A DNA stretch of 64,000 bases from Chryseobacterium oncorhynchi (GTDB lineage Bacteria > Bacteroidota > Bacteroidia > Flavobacteriales > Weeksellaceae). Below are positions 55,967 to 64,000 of the stretch, piece after piece. The DNA lies in contig NZ_PPEI02000009.1 in NCBI RefSeq assembly GCF_002899895.1, positions 37,582-101,581 on the forward strand, in the 5' to 3' direction. Below the pieces are notes generated by a model. The model searched no databases. It was given only the letters and a program-made list of their open reading frames with translations, and was not told the DNA's origin. The position numbers were made by a program, and so were the translations under genes. The number at the start of each line of letters is the position of its first letter. Position 1 is the first letter of the stretch.

Positions 55967-57343
55967 ATGAATGATGTTAGGATAGACAGTGTAATTCCCT
56001 ATATAACCTTAGGTGCTGTAATGGCAGCAACCTCATTCTTTACGTTCTATTATCATTATGTAAAAGACGAAGTATTGAAGCGGTATAGAAATTTCCTATG
56101 GCCAACTTTGGGGTATATTCTGATAAAGGAATTTTTATTAACACCCAAATATACTCATGAGCCTCTTTTTTTATATCTATTAAGTGAGCTGTTGTATTGG
56201 GGAAGCCTATTTCTATACATCCGTTTTATTTATATTACAATTGATTTTAAGAAAAAGATAAAGACATTTAGAAAATTAGCAGATATTGCACAGTTACTAC
56301 TCATTTTTGCTTTTTTAGTTTATCTTACACTTCAGCTTTTTTTTCCTAGCTATACAAATTACTTTGAATATATGATAGTCCCGGTTTCGCTATATATGCT
56401 TATAGTTGTTATACTGTTTATACTACATCTGTATAGAAAAAGAATTGTCGCCTATTATAATTTTTTTTATGTAGGGAGTATATTTTTTCTCGTTTTCAAT
56501 ACAATTGGGGTATATTTTGATTCGCCTGAAAAACAACTCTATGGTTTGACAAACTTTTCTATTCTGTGTACAGGGTGGTTTTTGGAACTCATTATGTTTA
56601 TGGTGGGCTTGTGCATCAGAGCAAAGAACGATTGGGATGATAAACTGAAAATTATTACACAGAATGCGACTAATGAAAAGAAACTTCTTATTGCTGAAAT
56701 TGAAAGACAACATGCAGTGCAGGAAAGCAGACATACAGAAAGACTTAAAATTTCTATAGATATTCATGATGGAATAAGCAATGCTATAACCGGATTGAAA
56801 TTTTATATCAGTGATAAAAGGCTGCAGTCCAAAAATGATAATGAAAAGGAATTGCTGAAAGATTTGGAGTATGAGGTCAATAGTATTTACATACAGGTTC
56901 GGGATTATATTCAGAAACTTTATTACGGAGAAAGCAGTCAGGGCTTTGATATAGTACAACTGCTGGATTCAATAAAGGAACAATATAAAACATCTTCACT
57001 GAATATTAAAGTGGATATGGATAGGTCTACCATTAATAAATATTTAACTGCGTTTCAACTCAATGAGTTATATTTTGTACTTAATGAAAGTATTGGAAAT
57101 GCTGTCAAACATTCAGGAGCAGACCAAATTATTGTTAATATATCCTTTGATAATGAAATGTGCTATTTTTCAATTGAAGACAACGGGATAGGATTCAATT
57201 ATAAACAGAAACTCAATAATAATAACACTGGAGGGCTAGGTCTCTCTAATGTTCTTGACAGAATGGAAAAACTTCATGGGCATATCCAGTATCATTTTTC
57301 TGACGGAACAAAAATTTTTGGAAGTTTTCCCTATTTCAAATAA
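55967..57343 (+). CDS. Membrane histidine kinase of the NarX/DegS (HisKA_3-like) class
   Basis: A 458-residue protein. About seven predicted transmembrane helices in residues 10-225 (7TM sensor-like, no large external domain). A helical linker leads to the dimerisation region LKISIDIHDGISNAITGLKF with the phospho-acceptor His267. The ATPase domain carries LNESIGNAVKHSG, DNGIGF and GGLGLSNVLDRMEKLHG. It would phosphorylate the LuxR-type regulator encoded divergently. A hairpin lies just ahead and another just behind the gene. Confidence 0.9.
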   Translation: MNDVRIDSVIPYITLGAVMAATSFFTFYYHYVKDEVLKRYRNFLWPTLGYILIKEFLLTPKYTHEPLFLYLLSELLYWGSLFLYIRFIYITIDFKKKIKTFRKLADIAQLLLIFAFLVYLTLQLFFPSYTNYFEYMIVPVSLYMLIVVILFILHLYRKRIVAYYNFFYVGSIFFLVFNTIGVYFDSPEKQLYGLTNFSILCTGWFLELIMFMVGLCIRAKNDWDDKLKIITQNATNEKKLLIAEIERQHAVQESRHTERLKISIDIHDGISNAITGLKFYISDKRLQSKNDNEKELLKDLEYEVNSIYIQVRDYIQKLYYGESSQGFDIVQLLDSIKEQYKTSSLNIKVDMDRSTINKYLTAFQLNELYFVLNESIGNAVKHSGADQIIVNISFDNEMCYFSIEDNGIGFNYKQKLNNNNTGGLGLSNVLDRMEKLHGHIQYHFSDGTKIFGSFPYFK

Positions 57344-57348
57344 TAACA

Positions 57349-57365
57349 CCCCCAAAAGGAGGGGG
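57349..57365 (+). terminator. GC-rich hairpin after the histidine kinase gene
   Basis: CCCCC-AAAAGGA-GGGGG immediately after the stop codon. A similar CCCC-ACAAAA-GGGG hairpin followed by CTTTTT lies at 55906-55927 in the divergent promoter region of the two-component pair. Confidence 0.6.
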
Positions 57366-57475
57366 CGTATTTACCCACTTTTACTGAAATTGTACAATAT
57401 GTTTTTCTCATAAATTTGTCATCAAGAATTACAGATAATATTGTAATTCAGGTGTAAACATTTAAAACACAAATT

Positions 57476-58288
57476 ATGAAAAGAAAAATATCTTCAACAG
57501 TTTTTTTATTTCTTTCTTCGTTAGCTTTTACTCAAGTAGGGATTAATCTTGATCAGCCCAAAGCCACTTTGGATATCCTTTCAAAAGGATCGAGTGCAGC
57601 TACAAAGGCATTAAAAATTAGTAATTCTGCGTCCACCCCCTTAGAAATGGTTACAGTCTTAGATAATGGGAATGTAGGTGTCAATAATATGAGCCCACAA
57701 ACTAAATTTGCAATTACAGCATCATCACCAGGCAGCGGTTTTAATTTGTCTGATGGATCTCAGGGGGTAGGAAAAGTTTTATCCTCAGATGCTAACGGTA
57801 ATGCACAATGGACTCAAAGCCCATTGATTGCTCCTGTAATAATACCAGATCTTTCCAGTTCAGGAGTAAATTTGACAATTGGTGCAGCAAACTTCACTCA
57901 TACCGGAACAACAATTACACTGCCTGCAAATTCAACTTATGCTATAAGTGCTTCATTTCTTATAACTGGAAATATACTTCCGACACCAGGGCAGTCAATC
58001 TTTTTAAGATCTTGCTTTTCAGATACCCCTGGTGGTGGATCTTCTCCTGACGTAGTTTCGGGAAAATTGATATCAGGAATATGGACGTCTTCCAGCATAT
58101 ATGGGTTGGTTGTAGGAGGGACGGTGATTAAAAATAGTTCTTCAAACCCTAAAACCTATTACTATAATGCCGGAGCAATGACAACAAATGGCAACCCTAG
58201 CGGAACTATTTTTAACTTTGGAGGTAAGGCATGGTCTGAAGATTCAATATATGCAATACCGGTAGGATCACTACTAGTAACACAATGA
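57476..58288 (+). CDS. Secreted surface protein with GIN-xx-P-xATLD motif
   Basis: A 270-residue protein with a signal peptide (ISSTVFLFLSSLAFT). Like the protein at 46345 it begins the mature part with VGINLDQPKATLDI and has VLDNGNVGVNNMSPQTKFAI, repeats of the kind used in Bacteroidota tail-fibre-like or cell-surface proteins. It then has a beta-rich C-terminal domain (NLTIGAANFTHTGTTITLPA, YAISASFLITGN). Downstream of the two-component pair, so it may be one of its targets. Confidence 0.75.
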   Translation: MKRKISSTVFLFLSSLAFTQVGINLDQPKATLDILSKGSSAATKALKISNSASTPLEMVTVLDNGNVGVNNMSPQTKFAITASSPGSGFNLSDGSQGVGKVLSSDANGNAQWTQSPLIAPVIIPDLSSSGVNLTIGAANFTHTGTTITLPANSTYAISASFLITGNILPTPGQSIFLRSCFSDTPGGGSSPDVVSGKLISGIWTSSSIYGLVVGGTVIKNSSSNPKTYYYNAGAMTTNGNPSGTIFNFGGKAWSEDSIYAIPVGSLLVTQ

Positions 58289-58320
58289 TTTTATATATAT
58301 ATATTTAAATACAAATGAGA

Positions 58321-58360
58321 AAAACTGTCATCTGAATATTATTCTAGGTGGCAGTTTTAT
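58321..58360 (+). terminator. Intrinsic terminator
   Basis: AAAACTGTCATCT / AGGTGGCAGTTTT, 13 pairs including two G-T pairs, with a 12-base loop. Ends the surface protein transcript. Confidence 0.8.
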
Positions 58361-58368
58361 GAAATAGC

Positions 58369-58815
58369 ATGAATAATTTTAAAGATATACATATCGGGAG
58401 CCTAATAAACCAGGCTGTTACAGAGAGTGGGATAGAAATATCCCGCATTTGTAATTTCCTAAATTGTACTGAAAATGATGTATTGGAGATGTACCAAAAA
58501 GAAAGCTTGGACACTATCGTTCTTTTACGATGGGGTAAACTTCTTGAGTACGATTTTTTCAGAGTTTACAGCCAACATATGATTTTGTATGCACCGCCTT
58601 CATCAGGAGAAAAAGCAAAAAACCAAAGAGAGAAAAAATCATCACTCCCTAAGTTCCGCAAAAATATCTACACCGGAGAGCTTATCAACTTCATACTTGA
58701 ACTTTTGGAAACCGGTCAGAAAACAAAACTGCAAATCATAGAAGAATATAAAATTCCTAAAACTACACTTTATAAGTGGATAAGTAAATATTCAGGGAAA
58801 ACCGAAAGTTCATAA
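58369..58815 (+). CDS. HTH protein (transposase-like or regulator)
   Basis: A 148-residue protein. The N-terminal part looks like an XRE-type domain (IGSLINQAVTESGIEISRIC, NFLNCTENDVLEMYQKESLD, LLRWGKLLEYDFFRVYS). A basic linker leads to a second HTH (TGELINFILELLETGQKTKL, QIIEEYKIPKTTLYKWISKY) like the DNA-binding part of IS3 orfA transposases. Proteins of this two-domain kind occur in several places in Chryseobacterium-type genomes. Not assigned further. Confidence 0.72.
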   Translation: MNNFKDIHIGSLINQAVTESGIEISRICNFLNCTENDVLEMYQKESLDTIVLLRWGKLLEYDFFRVYSQHMILYAPPSSGEKAKNQREKKSSLPKFRKNIYTGELINFILELLETGQKTKLQIIEEYKIPKTTLYKWISKYSGKTESS

Positions 58816-58854
58816 ATTAAAATTAAAAAAATATTATTTATAAAAGAAATAGGT

Positions 58855-59181
58855 ATGAAAACACAGATCCCAGATTATAAAAGAATTTATAAAGATATTC
58901 TTTTAGTTAAATTTCCAGAAAAGATACAAGATTGCGAAACATTCATGAATAAAAGTCAGTTATCTTTTCTGGATGTTATTAATCTTAATAAACTCATTTT
59001 TGGAGAGGACAGTTCTAAGAGCTTTGATAAATTCAATCAAAGGCATCGTTCTTATGATAAGTCCACTATTCTACAGATATTAGAATTCCAGAAAAGAAAA
59101 AGGTTGAGTAACATTCAGCTAGCCATACATTTTAAGCTTAGTAGAAACACTATTGCTGGCTGGAAAAAAAAGTACTATTAA
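58855..59181 (+). CDS. HTH protein paired with the preceding gene
   Basis: A 108-residue protein with C-terminal HTH (DKSTILQILEFQKRKRLSNI, QLAIHFKLSRNTIAGWKKKY) similar in kind to the second HTH of the previous gene. The N-terminal 65 residues are helical (IYKDILLVKFPEKIQDCETF). Thirty-nine bases separate the genes; both may act on one site. Not assigned further. Confidence 0.7.
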   Translation: MKTQIPDYKRIYKDILLVKFPEKIQDCETFMNKSQLSFLDVINLNKLIFGEDSSKSFDKFNQRHRSYDKSTILQILEFQKRKRLSNIQLAIHFKLSRNTIAGWKKKYY

Positions 59182-59270
59182 AGAATGGCAGAAAACTCTA
59201 TTTTACCTTTAGTATTTATATAAATTAATATATATTTATAGAGCCTTTATGCAAAGAAAAATAACTTAAA

Positions 59271-60014
59271 ATGGAATATAACTGCCCCAATTGTAAACAA
59301 CTTATTACTGAGAACTTTTGCAGTAACTGCGGTCAAAAAAAATATAAAAGAATAGATAGAGAGTATATTTGGAATGAATTACAATATTCAATATTTCACA
59401 CGAATAAAGGATTTCTTTATTCTATAAAAAATATTATTAGAAACCCAGGTAGAACCGCAAAAGAATTTATTGATGGTAATAGAATAAATCATTATAAACC
59501 TATATTATTAGCATTTGTATTAAGTAGTATTTCTGCCTTCATATCATTTAAGATTATTGAAATAAATTCTATTATGAGGGAAATTTATTCACAGGAAAAT
59601 ATTTATGCAGGCTCTTTGAACAATTTACTTTCGTACTTGTCAAGTTATAACTCCTTGATCATGCTTTTGCTCATTCCTATTTTTGCTATCTTCACAAAGA
59701 TAGCATTTAAATGTTGGGGGCAGAATTATTATGAACACATAGTAATGAATGCATATATCTTATCATGCTATACATTAATCAATATTATTTTGATATATCC
59801 TGTGATGTATTTTTTTAAAAATAATGTTAAAGTATTTATCCCTATTTCATTTCTTTCAATAGCTATAATACCTTTTATTTTATTATGGTTTTACAAAGGT
59901 TTTTATAAAGAAAAATTTTTAAGGAAAATATTTTTAAGAGTTTTATTATTAATAACGTTTTTCTTTATTTGTTATGTCATTCTGATATTTGGTCTGCTTT
60001 TCTATCAAAGCTGA
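59271..60014 (+). CDS. DUF3667 zinc-ribbon membrane protein
   Basis: A 247-residue protein. Zinc ribbon at the start (YNCPNCKQLITENFCSNCGQ), then the DUF3667 segment IWNELQYSIFHTNKGFLYSI, KNIIRNPGRTAKEFIDGNRI, NHYKPILLAFVLSSISAFIS. Four or five transmembrane helices follow. Family knowledge: DUF3667 proteins are widespread in Bacteroidota; function unknown. It stands alone just before the Tn3-type genes. Confidence 0.9.
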   Translation: MEYNCPNCKQLITENFCSNCGQKKYKRIDREYIWNELQYSIFHTNKGFLYSIKNIIRNPGRTAKEFIDGNRINHYKPILLAFVLSSISAFISFKIIEINSIMREIYSQENIYAGSLNNLLSYLSSYNSLIMLLLIPIFAIFTKIAFKCWGQNYYEHIVMNAYILSCYTLINIILIYPVMYFFKNNVKVFIPISFLSIAIIPFILLWFYKGFYKEKFLRKIFLRVLLLITFFFICYVILIFGLLFYQS

Positions 60015-60075
60015 TTAAATCAGAGAATTTTAATAATGAAATAACACTGCAATAAAGATTAGGTAATTATAGAAA

Positions 60076-60678
60076 TTATTTATAATGAATATATTTTTTT
60101 ACTTTTTGTACTGTATTTTTAGAGCAATCTGTGAGTTTAGCAATTTCTATAATGGTTGGTGGATTTTTTTTGTTTAAATAATGAATAACATTCGGGTACT
60201 TGGCTAAAAATTCGTCTACAGATTCTGTCGTATTTTTTAACCTCCCTTTATAGGTTCCTTTAGCTTTTGCAATTGCAATTCCTTCCTTTTGTCTCTCCAA
60301 TAAAGAGTTCCTTTCCATTTCACTGATATTGGCTAAAACACTAATGATCAATTTGAAAGTTGGGTTTTCTTTTCCATTAACCCAACTTTCCAGCCCTAAA
60401 TTATCTACCTTCAAACAGATATTGTTTTTATGGAATTTCTCAATAGTCTGTAATACATCCAAAGTATTTCTTCCTAATCTGTCAATACTTGAAACACTGA
60501 TATAACGTATTTTATTTTCCTCAACGGCTTTGAGAAGCTCTTTTGCATAAACTCTCTCACTAAATGGAATTGAACCGCTAAGTTTATCTATATAGATTTT
60601 TTCATCAGGATATTGTTTTTCTAACTGTCGTTCAATTTTTTGATTTAATGTAGATACTCTTATATATCTTGCCTTCAT
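60076..60678 (-). CDS. tnpR: Tn3-type serine recombinase (resolvase)
   Basis: A 200-residue protein: MKARYIRVSTLNQKIERQLE with Ser9, YIDKLSGSIPFSERVY, SSIDRLGRNTLDVLQTIEKF, FKLIISVLANISEMERNSLL, ERQKEGIAIAKAKGTYKGRL and the HTH IIEIAKLTDCSKNTVQKVKK. It is divergent from the Tn3 transposase with 208 bases between, the classic position of a res site. It resolves cointegrates. It is clearly different in sequence from the recombinase at 13159. Confidence 0.92.
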   Translation of the reverse strand: MKARYIRVSTLNQKIERQLEKQYPDEKIYIDKLSGSIPFSERVYAKELLKAVEENKIRYISVSSIDRLGRNTLDVLQTIEKFHKNNICLKVDNLGLESWVNGKENPTFKLIISVLANISEMERNSLLERQKEGIAIAKAKGTYKGRLKNTTESVDEFLAKYPNVIHYLNKKNPPTIIEIAKLTDCSKNTVQKVKKYIHYK

Positions 60679-60886
60679 ATTAGTTTTTTTTGAATTAATA
60701 AATATATTATAAATTTATCAATTTTAGAGTAGGTGTTTTTGGTATTAAATTAATTCTCTTAATTCATCTGAAATTACGGTATTCTATTCTCAATATTAAA
60801 CTATAGTCTAATTTTGGGAAATTCACAAATTTGAAATGCATGGAAAAACGTCTTTTTAATATATTTATAAATATAAAATATTTCTG
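60679..60886. promoter_or_regulatory. Resolvase-transposase intergenic region, probable res site
   Basis: 208 AT-rich bases between divergent tnpR and tnpA. In Tn3-family elements this gap holds the recombination site and both promoters. Short inverted segments are visible (for example AAATTTATCAATTTTAGAG...), but I cannot define the three subsites by eye. Confidence 0.5.
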
Positions 60887-63800
60887 ATGTCAAGAATAAA
60901 CCTATTAAAAGAAAAAGATATTGAACTTTTTGATAATCCTGTTGAATTAACGGATGAAGAAAGAAAAATTCTATTCACGTTAGATTTGGATAATGAAGCT
61001 AATTTAAGGCTTAGAAAAAGTATTACAACCGTTGGATATATACTTCAAAAAGGATACTTCCTGGCACAGAAAAAATTCTTCGTTCCTAGTCAGTACAGAG
61101 AAGATGATATTAAATATGTATCTGAACTTTGTGGTTTAAGTTTCAATATAGATATTTTAAAATATAAAAAGTACGCATACAATAGACATCGAACATTTAT
61201 CTTAAATAAATTTGGATACAGATCCTTTACTAAAAATAAGGATTTATTTGAAAAGGAAACATCAGAATTGGTTAAAACTCCATTAAGGCCAAAAGAACTT
61301 TTTAATTCGTTAATTTCGTTCTTAGAAGAAAAAAAGATTGAGCAGCCAAAGTATTATATTTTTGCTCAGACTATAGCAGAATCTTTAAATTTATTTGAAC
61401 AGAATTTAGTAAATATGGTTGATAGGAATCTTACCATTATTCAGAAAAATTTACTAGATGAAATGATGAAGCTCCCAACCAATGATGATGAAGTAACTTC
61501 TAAAAATCCATATCTGATCACAAAACTGAAACGAGTTATTCAAGCAACAACACCAAGAAAAATTAAAGAAAGTATTGATGATTTTAATATTATTAGAGAT
61601 ATGCATTTTAATCTTTCTAATATTACTAAACTGAATGAAATTTCCGGCATATTAAATTATTATGCTGTTTGGGTTGTTAAAGCTGAACATATACAGTTTG
61701 ATAGTATTAGAGATATTGAAAGAAAAAGACTTTATATGGTATCATTCATTATTTATCAATATCGTATTCGTCAAGATTCATTCGTTGATATCTTTCTACA
61801 AGTAACCCAAAAATATTATAATAACACTAATAAGTTGATAGCAAATGATTTTTTAAAGAAAGATCTAAAACCTAGTAAACAAAAACAGTTAATGAAAATT
61901 AGAAACATTATTTTTTCTTCAAAAAAACAATTAGAAAAGGTAAAACAAGTAATTTTCACAAATCAATATGGAGATTCTGAAAAACTGAGATTAATAAAAA
62001 ACATTCTAGCTTCTGAAAATGAATCTTTTCATGATAATATTATTCAGGAAATTAACAAACTTGAAAATTTAGGAACAGCAGCATTAAAAGAAGAATTATT
62101 CTTTAAAGCCTTAAATAATGGATATAGAAAAATACACAATAGGGTTGGAGGAATTTTATTAATGCTTGAATTCAATACTGAAATGTCTGATTCGAATATA
62201 ATATCTGCAATAAAAAATTACCAAACTAAAAATGGAAAAATAACTCATTTTTCTCCTACGGAATTTATTGCCAGAAATGAACAAAAATGGCTGTTTAATG
62301 ATAGCGGAGAATTTAATAGCCAAATGTATAAAATTCTTTTATTCAAAGAGGTTTCTAATCATATAAAAGCAGGTACGTTAAACCTGAAATTTTCAGATAA
62401 ATATAAATCAATTGATGATTACTTAATTGGTTATAACCGTTGGAAATTAGATAAAAAACAACTTTTGGATAGAGCAAATATCAATCACTTATATGATATG
62501 GAAGATGCTTTGTCATTTTTAAAAGAGAATATGGCTGAACATTACAAAAAAACTAATGAAAATATAATGACGAATGAATATTTAAAATTTAGTAAAGATA
62601 ACAGACCAAGAGTAACTACCCCAAAATTAACCGAATCTACAAGTCATTTTGTTCATGAAATCATCGGAGAAAACATTTATATCCCTCTTACAAAAATATT
62701 ATCTGACATTAATTTTTCTACAAATTACACTTCTTCTTTTTTACATTATAGCCGAAAGTCAAGTAAAGATTCACCTTCTGAAAATATTATTTATGCTGCA
62801 ATTATAGCATTGGGGTGTAATATTGGAATAAGGAAAATGGGTAAGATATCCACAGGTATTGGAGCTGATAAATTGGAATATGTAGTACGATGGTTTTTTA
62901 GCAAAGATAATATAGATGAAGCAAACCGGATGGTTCTAGACATCATAGAAAAGTTATCCCTCCCTAAAATATATCTTCAAAAGAAAGATTCATTACATAC
63001 TTCTAGTGACGGACAAAAATTTAATGTAACTGTTCCGTCAATTAATGCTACTCATTCTTTCAAATACTTTGGAACAGGAAAAGGTGTTTCTGCCTACAGT
63101 TTTATAGATGAAAAAAGCAAACTTTTTTATAATAGTGTAATTAGTGCTTCTGAAAGAGAAGCCGGATATATCCTTGATGGACTGCTTCATAATAGAGATA
63201 TAGAAAGTGATATGCATTCAACAGATACTCATGGATATAGTGAAGTTATATTTGGTGTTTGTAATTCTTTGGGAATTTTATTCGCTCCTAGAATTAAAAA
63301 TTATAATGACCAGCTATTATACACTTTTAAGGAGGTTTCAAGAAATATATATGAAAGTAAAGGCTATAAAATACTTCCATCAAAGAGTATGTATATTGAT
63401 GAGTCTATGATCTCAGATCAATGGGAAAATATACTAAGGTTATTATGTTCAATTAAATTAGGAGAAACAAAAGCATCTATTATTTTAAAGAGATTAAGCT
63501 CATATGCAAAGCAACACCCTCTCCACAAAGCAATAAAAGAAATAGGGCGAATTCATAAAACTATTTTTTTATTAAGGTACTTCGATGAAACCCATCTACG
63601 ACAAAATATTGAAAAACAATTAAATAAAATTGAATTATCACACTTATTTGCTAAAGCTGTTTTTTTTGGAAATAATCAAGAGTTAAAATATGGAACTAAA
63701 GAAGAACAAGAAATTGTTGTAGCATCTAGGCACTTGATCCAAAATGCAATTATCTTGTGGAATTATCTTTTTATATCAAATAAATTATCTGAAATTGAAG

Positions 63801-63955
63801 AGGAAGATGAAGTGCAGAAGAACATAGAATTAATGAAAAACAGTTCCATAATGACTTGGCAGCACGTTAATATGCATGGAGAATACGATTTTATAATTAA
63901 CCTAGACAAACCATCTTTTAATATGGTTAAAATTAACTCATTTAAAATCAATTAA
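60887..63955 (+). CDS. tnpA: Tn3-family transposase
   Basis: A 1022-residue protein, the usual length. The N-terminus (SRINLLKEKDIELFDNPVEL, TDEERKILF) and long helical middle match the family. Catalytic RNase H-like core: SSDGQKFNV (first Asp), TDTHGYSEVIFGVCNSLGIL, FAPRIKNYND (second Asp region), and the C-terminal LRNIEKQLNKIELSHLFAKA, GNNQELKYGTKEEQEIV with the last Glu, and CxxLIxNAIILWN-like RHLIQNAIILWNYLFIS. It is not broken. Confidence 0.95.
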   Translation: MSRINLLKEKDIELFDNPVELTDEERKILFTLDLDNEANLRLRKSITTVGYILQKGYFLAQKKFFVPSQYREDDIKYVSELCGLSFNIDILKYKKYAYNRHRTFILNKFGYRSFTKNKDLFEKETSELVKTPLRPKELFNSLISFLEEKKIEQPKYYIFAQTIAESLNLFEQNLVNMVDRNLTIIQKNLLDEMMKLPTNDDEVTSKNPYLITKLKRVIQATTPRKIKESIDDFNIIRDMHFNLSNITKLNEISGILNYYAVWVVKAEHIQFDSIRDIERKRLYMVSFIIYQYRIRQDSFVDIFLQVTQKYYNNTNKLIANDFLKKDLKPSKQKQLMKIRNIIFSSKKQLEKVKQVIFTNQYGDSEKLRLIKNILASENESFHDNIIQEINKLENLGTAALKEELFFKALNNGYRKIHNRVGGILLMLEFNTEMSDSNIISAIKNYQTKNGKITHFSPTEFIARNEQKWLFNDSGEFNSQMYKILLFKEVSNHIKAGTLNLKFSDKYKSIDDYLIGYNRWKLDKKQLLDRANINHLYDMEDALSFLKENMAEHYKKTNENIMTNEYLKFSKDNRPRVTTPKLTESTSHFVHEIIGENIYIPLTKILSDINFSTNYTSSFLHYSRKSSKDSPSENIIYAAIIALGCNIGIRKMGKISTGIGADKLEYVVRWFFSKDNIDEANRMVLDIIEKLSLPKIYLQKKDSLHTSSDGQKFNVTVPSINATHSFKYFGTGKGVSAYSFIDEKSKLFYNSVISASEREAGYILDGLLHNRDIESDMHSTDTHGYSEVIFGVCNSLGILFAPRIKNYNDQLLYTFKEVSRNIYESKGYKILPSKSMYIDESMISDQWENILRLLCSIKLGETKASIILKRLSSYAKQHPLHKAIKEIGRIHKTIFLLRYFDETHLRQNIEKQLNKIELSHLFAKAVFFGNNQELKYGTKEEQEIVVASRHLIQNAIILWNYLFISNKLSEIEEEDEVQKNIELMKNSSIMTWQHVNMHGEYDFIINLDKPSFNMVKINSFKIN

Positions 63956-64000
63956 TTATAATCTGAAACAAACATTTTGTCCCATTTTTGGTTTGAAGCC

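Larger units (their letters stand above)
60076..64000 (+). mobile_element. Tn3-family transposon (right part; ends not fully defined)
   Basis: Resolvase and transposase in the standard divergent order. The right terminal inverted repeat should lie just after 63955; the sequence from about 63975 (ACATTTTGTCCCATTTTTGG) to the window end is a candidate inner part of it, but the window ends before the GGGG-type tip. No matching left end was found by eye, so passenger genes cannot be assigned. Confidence 0.7.

Noticed and set aside
56423-56959. 178-aa minus-strand frame within the histidine kinase gene.
   Set aside because: It is antisense to a well-supported kinase gene and lacks its own promoter or a recognisable family.

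Overview
The window looks like an accessory-gene-rich stretch of a Bacteroidota genome, most likely a Chryseobacterium-like member of the Flavobacteriia. The reasons are the low GC content, A-rich translation starts without Shine-Dalgarno sequences, promoter -7 elements of the form TAnnTTTG, a type IX secretion (T9SS) sorting domain, GLPGLI and DUF3667 proteins, and a grasp-with-spasm peptide cluster. Family calls come from reading motifs by eye; no database search was possible.

Layout. 1-4.3 kb: the 3' part of a large Ig-like/PKD adhesin with a T9SS C-terminal domain, plus a lipoprotein. 4.3-6.6 kb: a small ribbon-helix-helix-like operon between inverted 20-bp sites, two lipoproteins and a small cytosolic protein. 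6.65-8.45 kb and 14.0-25.3 kb: two stretches of about 30 small, mostly unrelated genes. Most are separated by the same short linker, consensus TAATCTCAAAAAACGAT, which sits between one stop codon and the next start. This is the most striking feature of the window. It resembles a gene-cassette array or an acquired-immunity collection. A serine recombinase gene precedes the second stretch, and a decapitated serine recombinase is fused to one linker. 9.5-12.9 kb: a ribosomally made peptide cluster (precursor, lipoprotein, ATP-grasp ligase, 60-aa protein, SPASM maturase). 25.6-29.3 kb: a small operon and an SOS mutagenesis operon on the minus strand (UmuD-like, UmuC-like, SRAP), whose UmuD-like protein has Cys in place of the catalytic Ser. 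30.4-31.9 kb: four small genes, two of them behind a second kind of repeated hairpin leader. 32.6-45.4 kb: a plasmid- or ICE-type maintenance module (methylase-helicase, DnaA domain IV-like protein, SprT-like protease, topoisomerase III, SSB, ParA, a possible replication initiator). 46.3-48.3 kb: a YadA-head-like surface protein and a HigBA toxin-antitoxin pair. 49.0-49.6 kb: iteron-like repeats beside AT-rich DNA. 49.8-53.4 kb: small regulators, membrane proteins and lipoproteins. 53.8-60.0 kb: DoxX and Crp/Fnr genes, a LuxR-type two-component pair, a secreted protein, two HTH proteins and a DUF3667 protein. 60.1-64.0 kb: a Tn3-family resolvase and transposase.

A second theme is a GC-rich, highly structured repeat of about 206 bp, found in tandem arrays or fragments at six places (8.44-9.41, 25.39-25.49, 29.43-30.29, 32.04-32.54, 45.42-46.06 and 48.40-49.02 kb). 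All are in the same orientation, and five of the six lie directly downstream of a plus-strand operon. They act as punctuation between the modules. Two arrays start at intrinsic terminators whose sequence is echoed in degenerate form inside the repeat unit, and two repeat edges are joined directly to the cassette linker.

Taken together, the region reads as a mosaic of mobile modules: plasmid/ICE core, Tn3 transposon, cassette arrays, toxin-antitoxin and peptide cluster. No tRNA, rRNA or CRISPR array was recognised.
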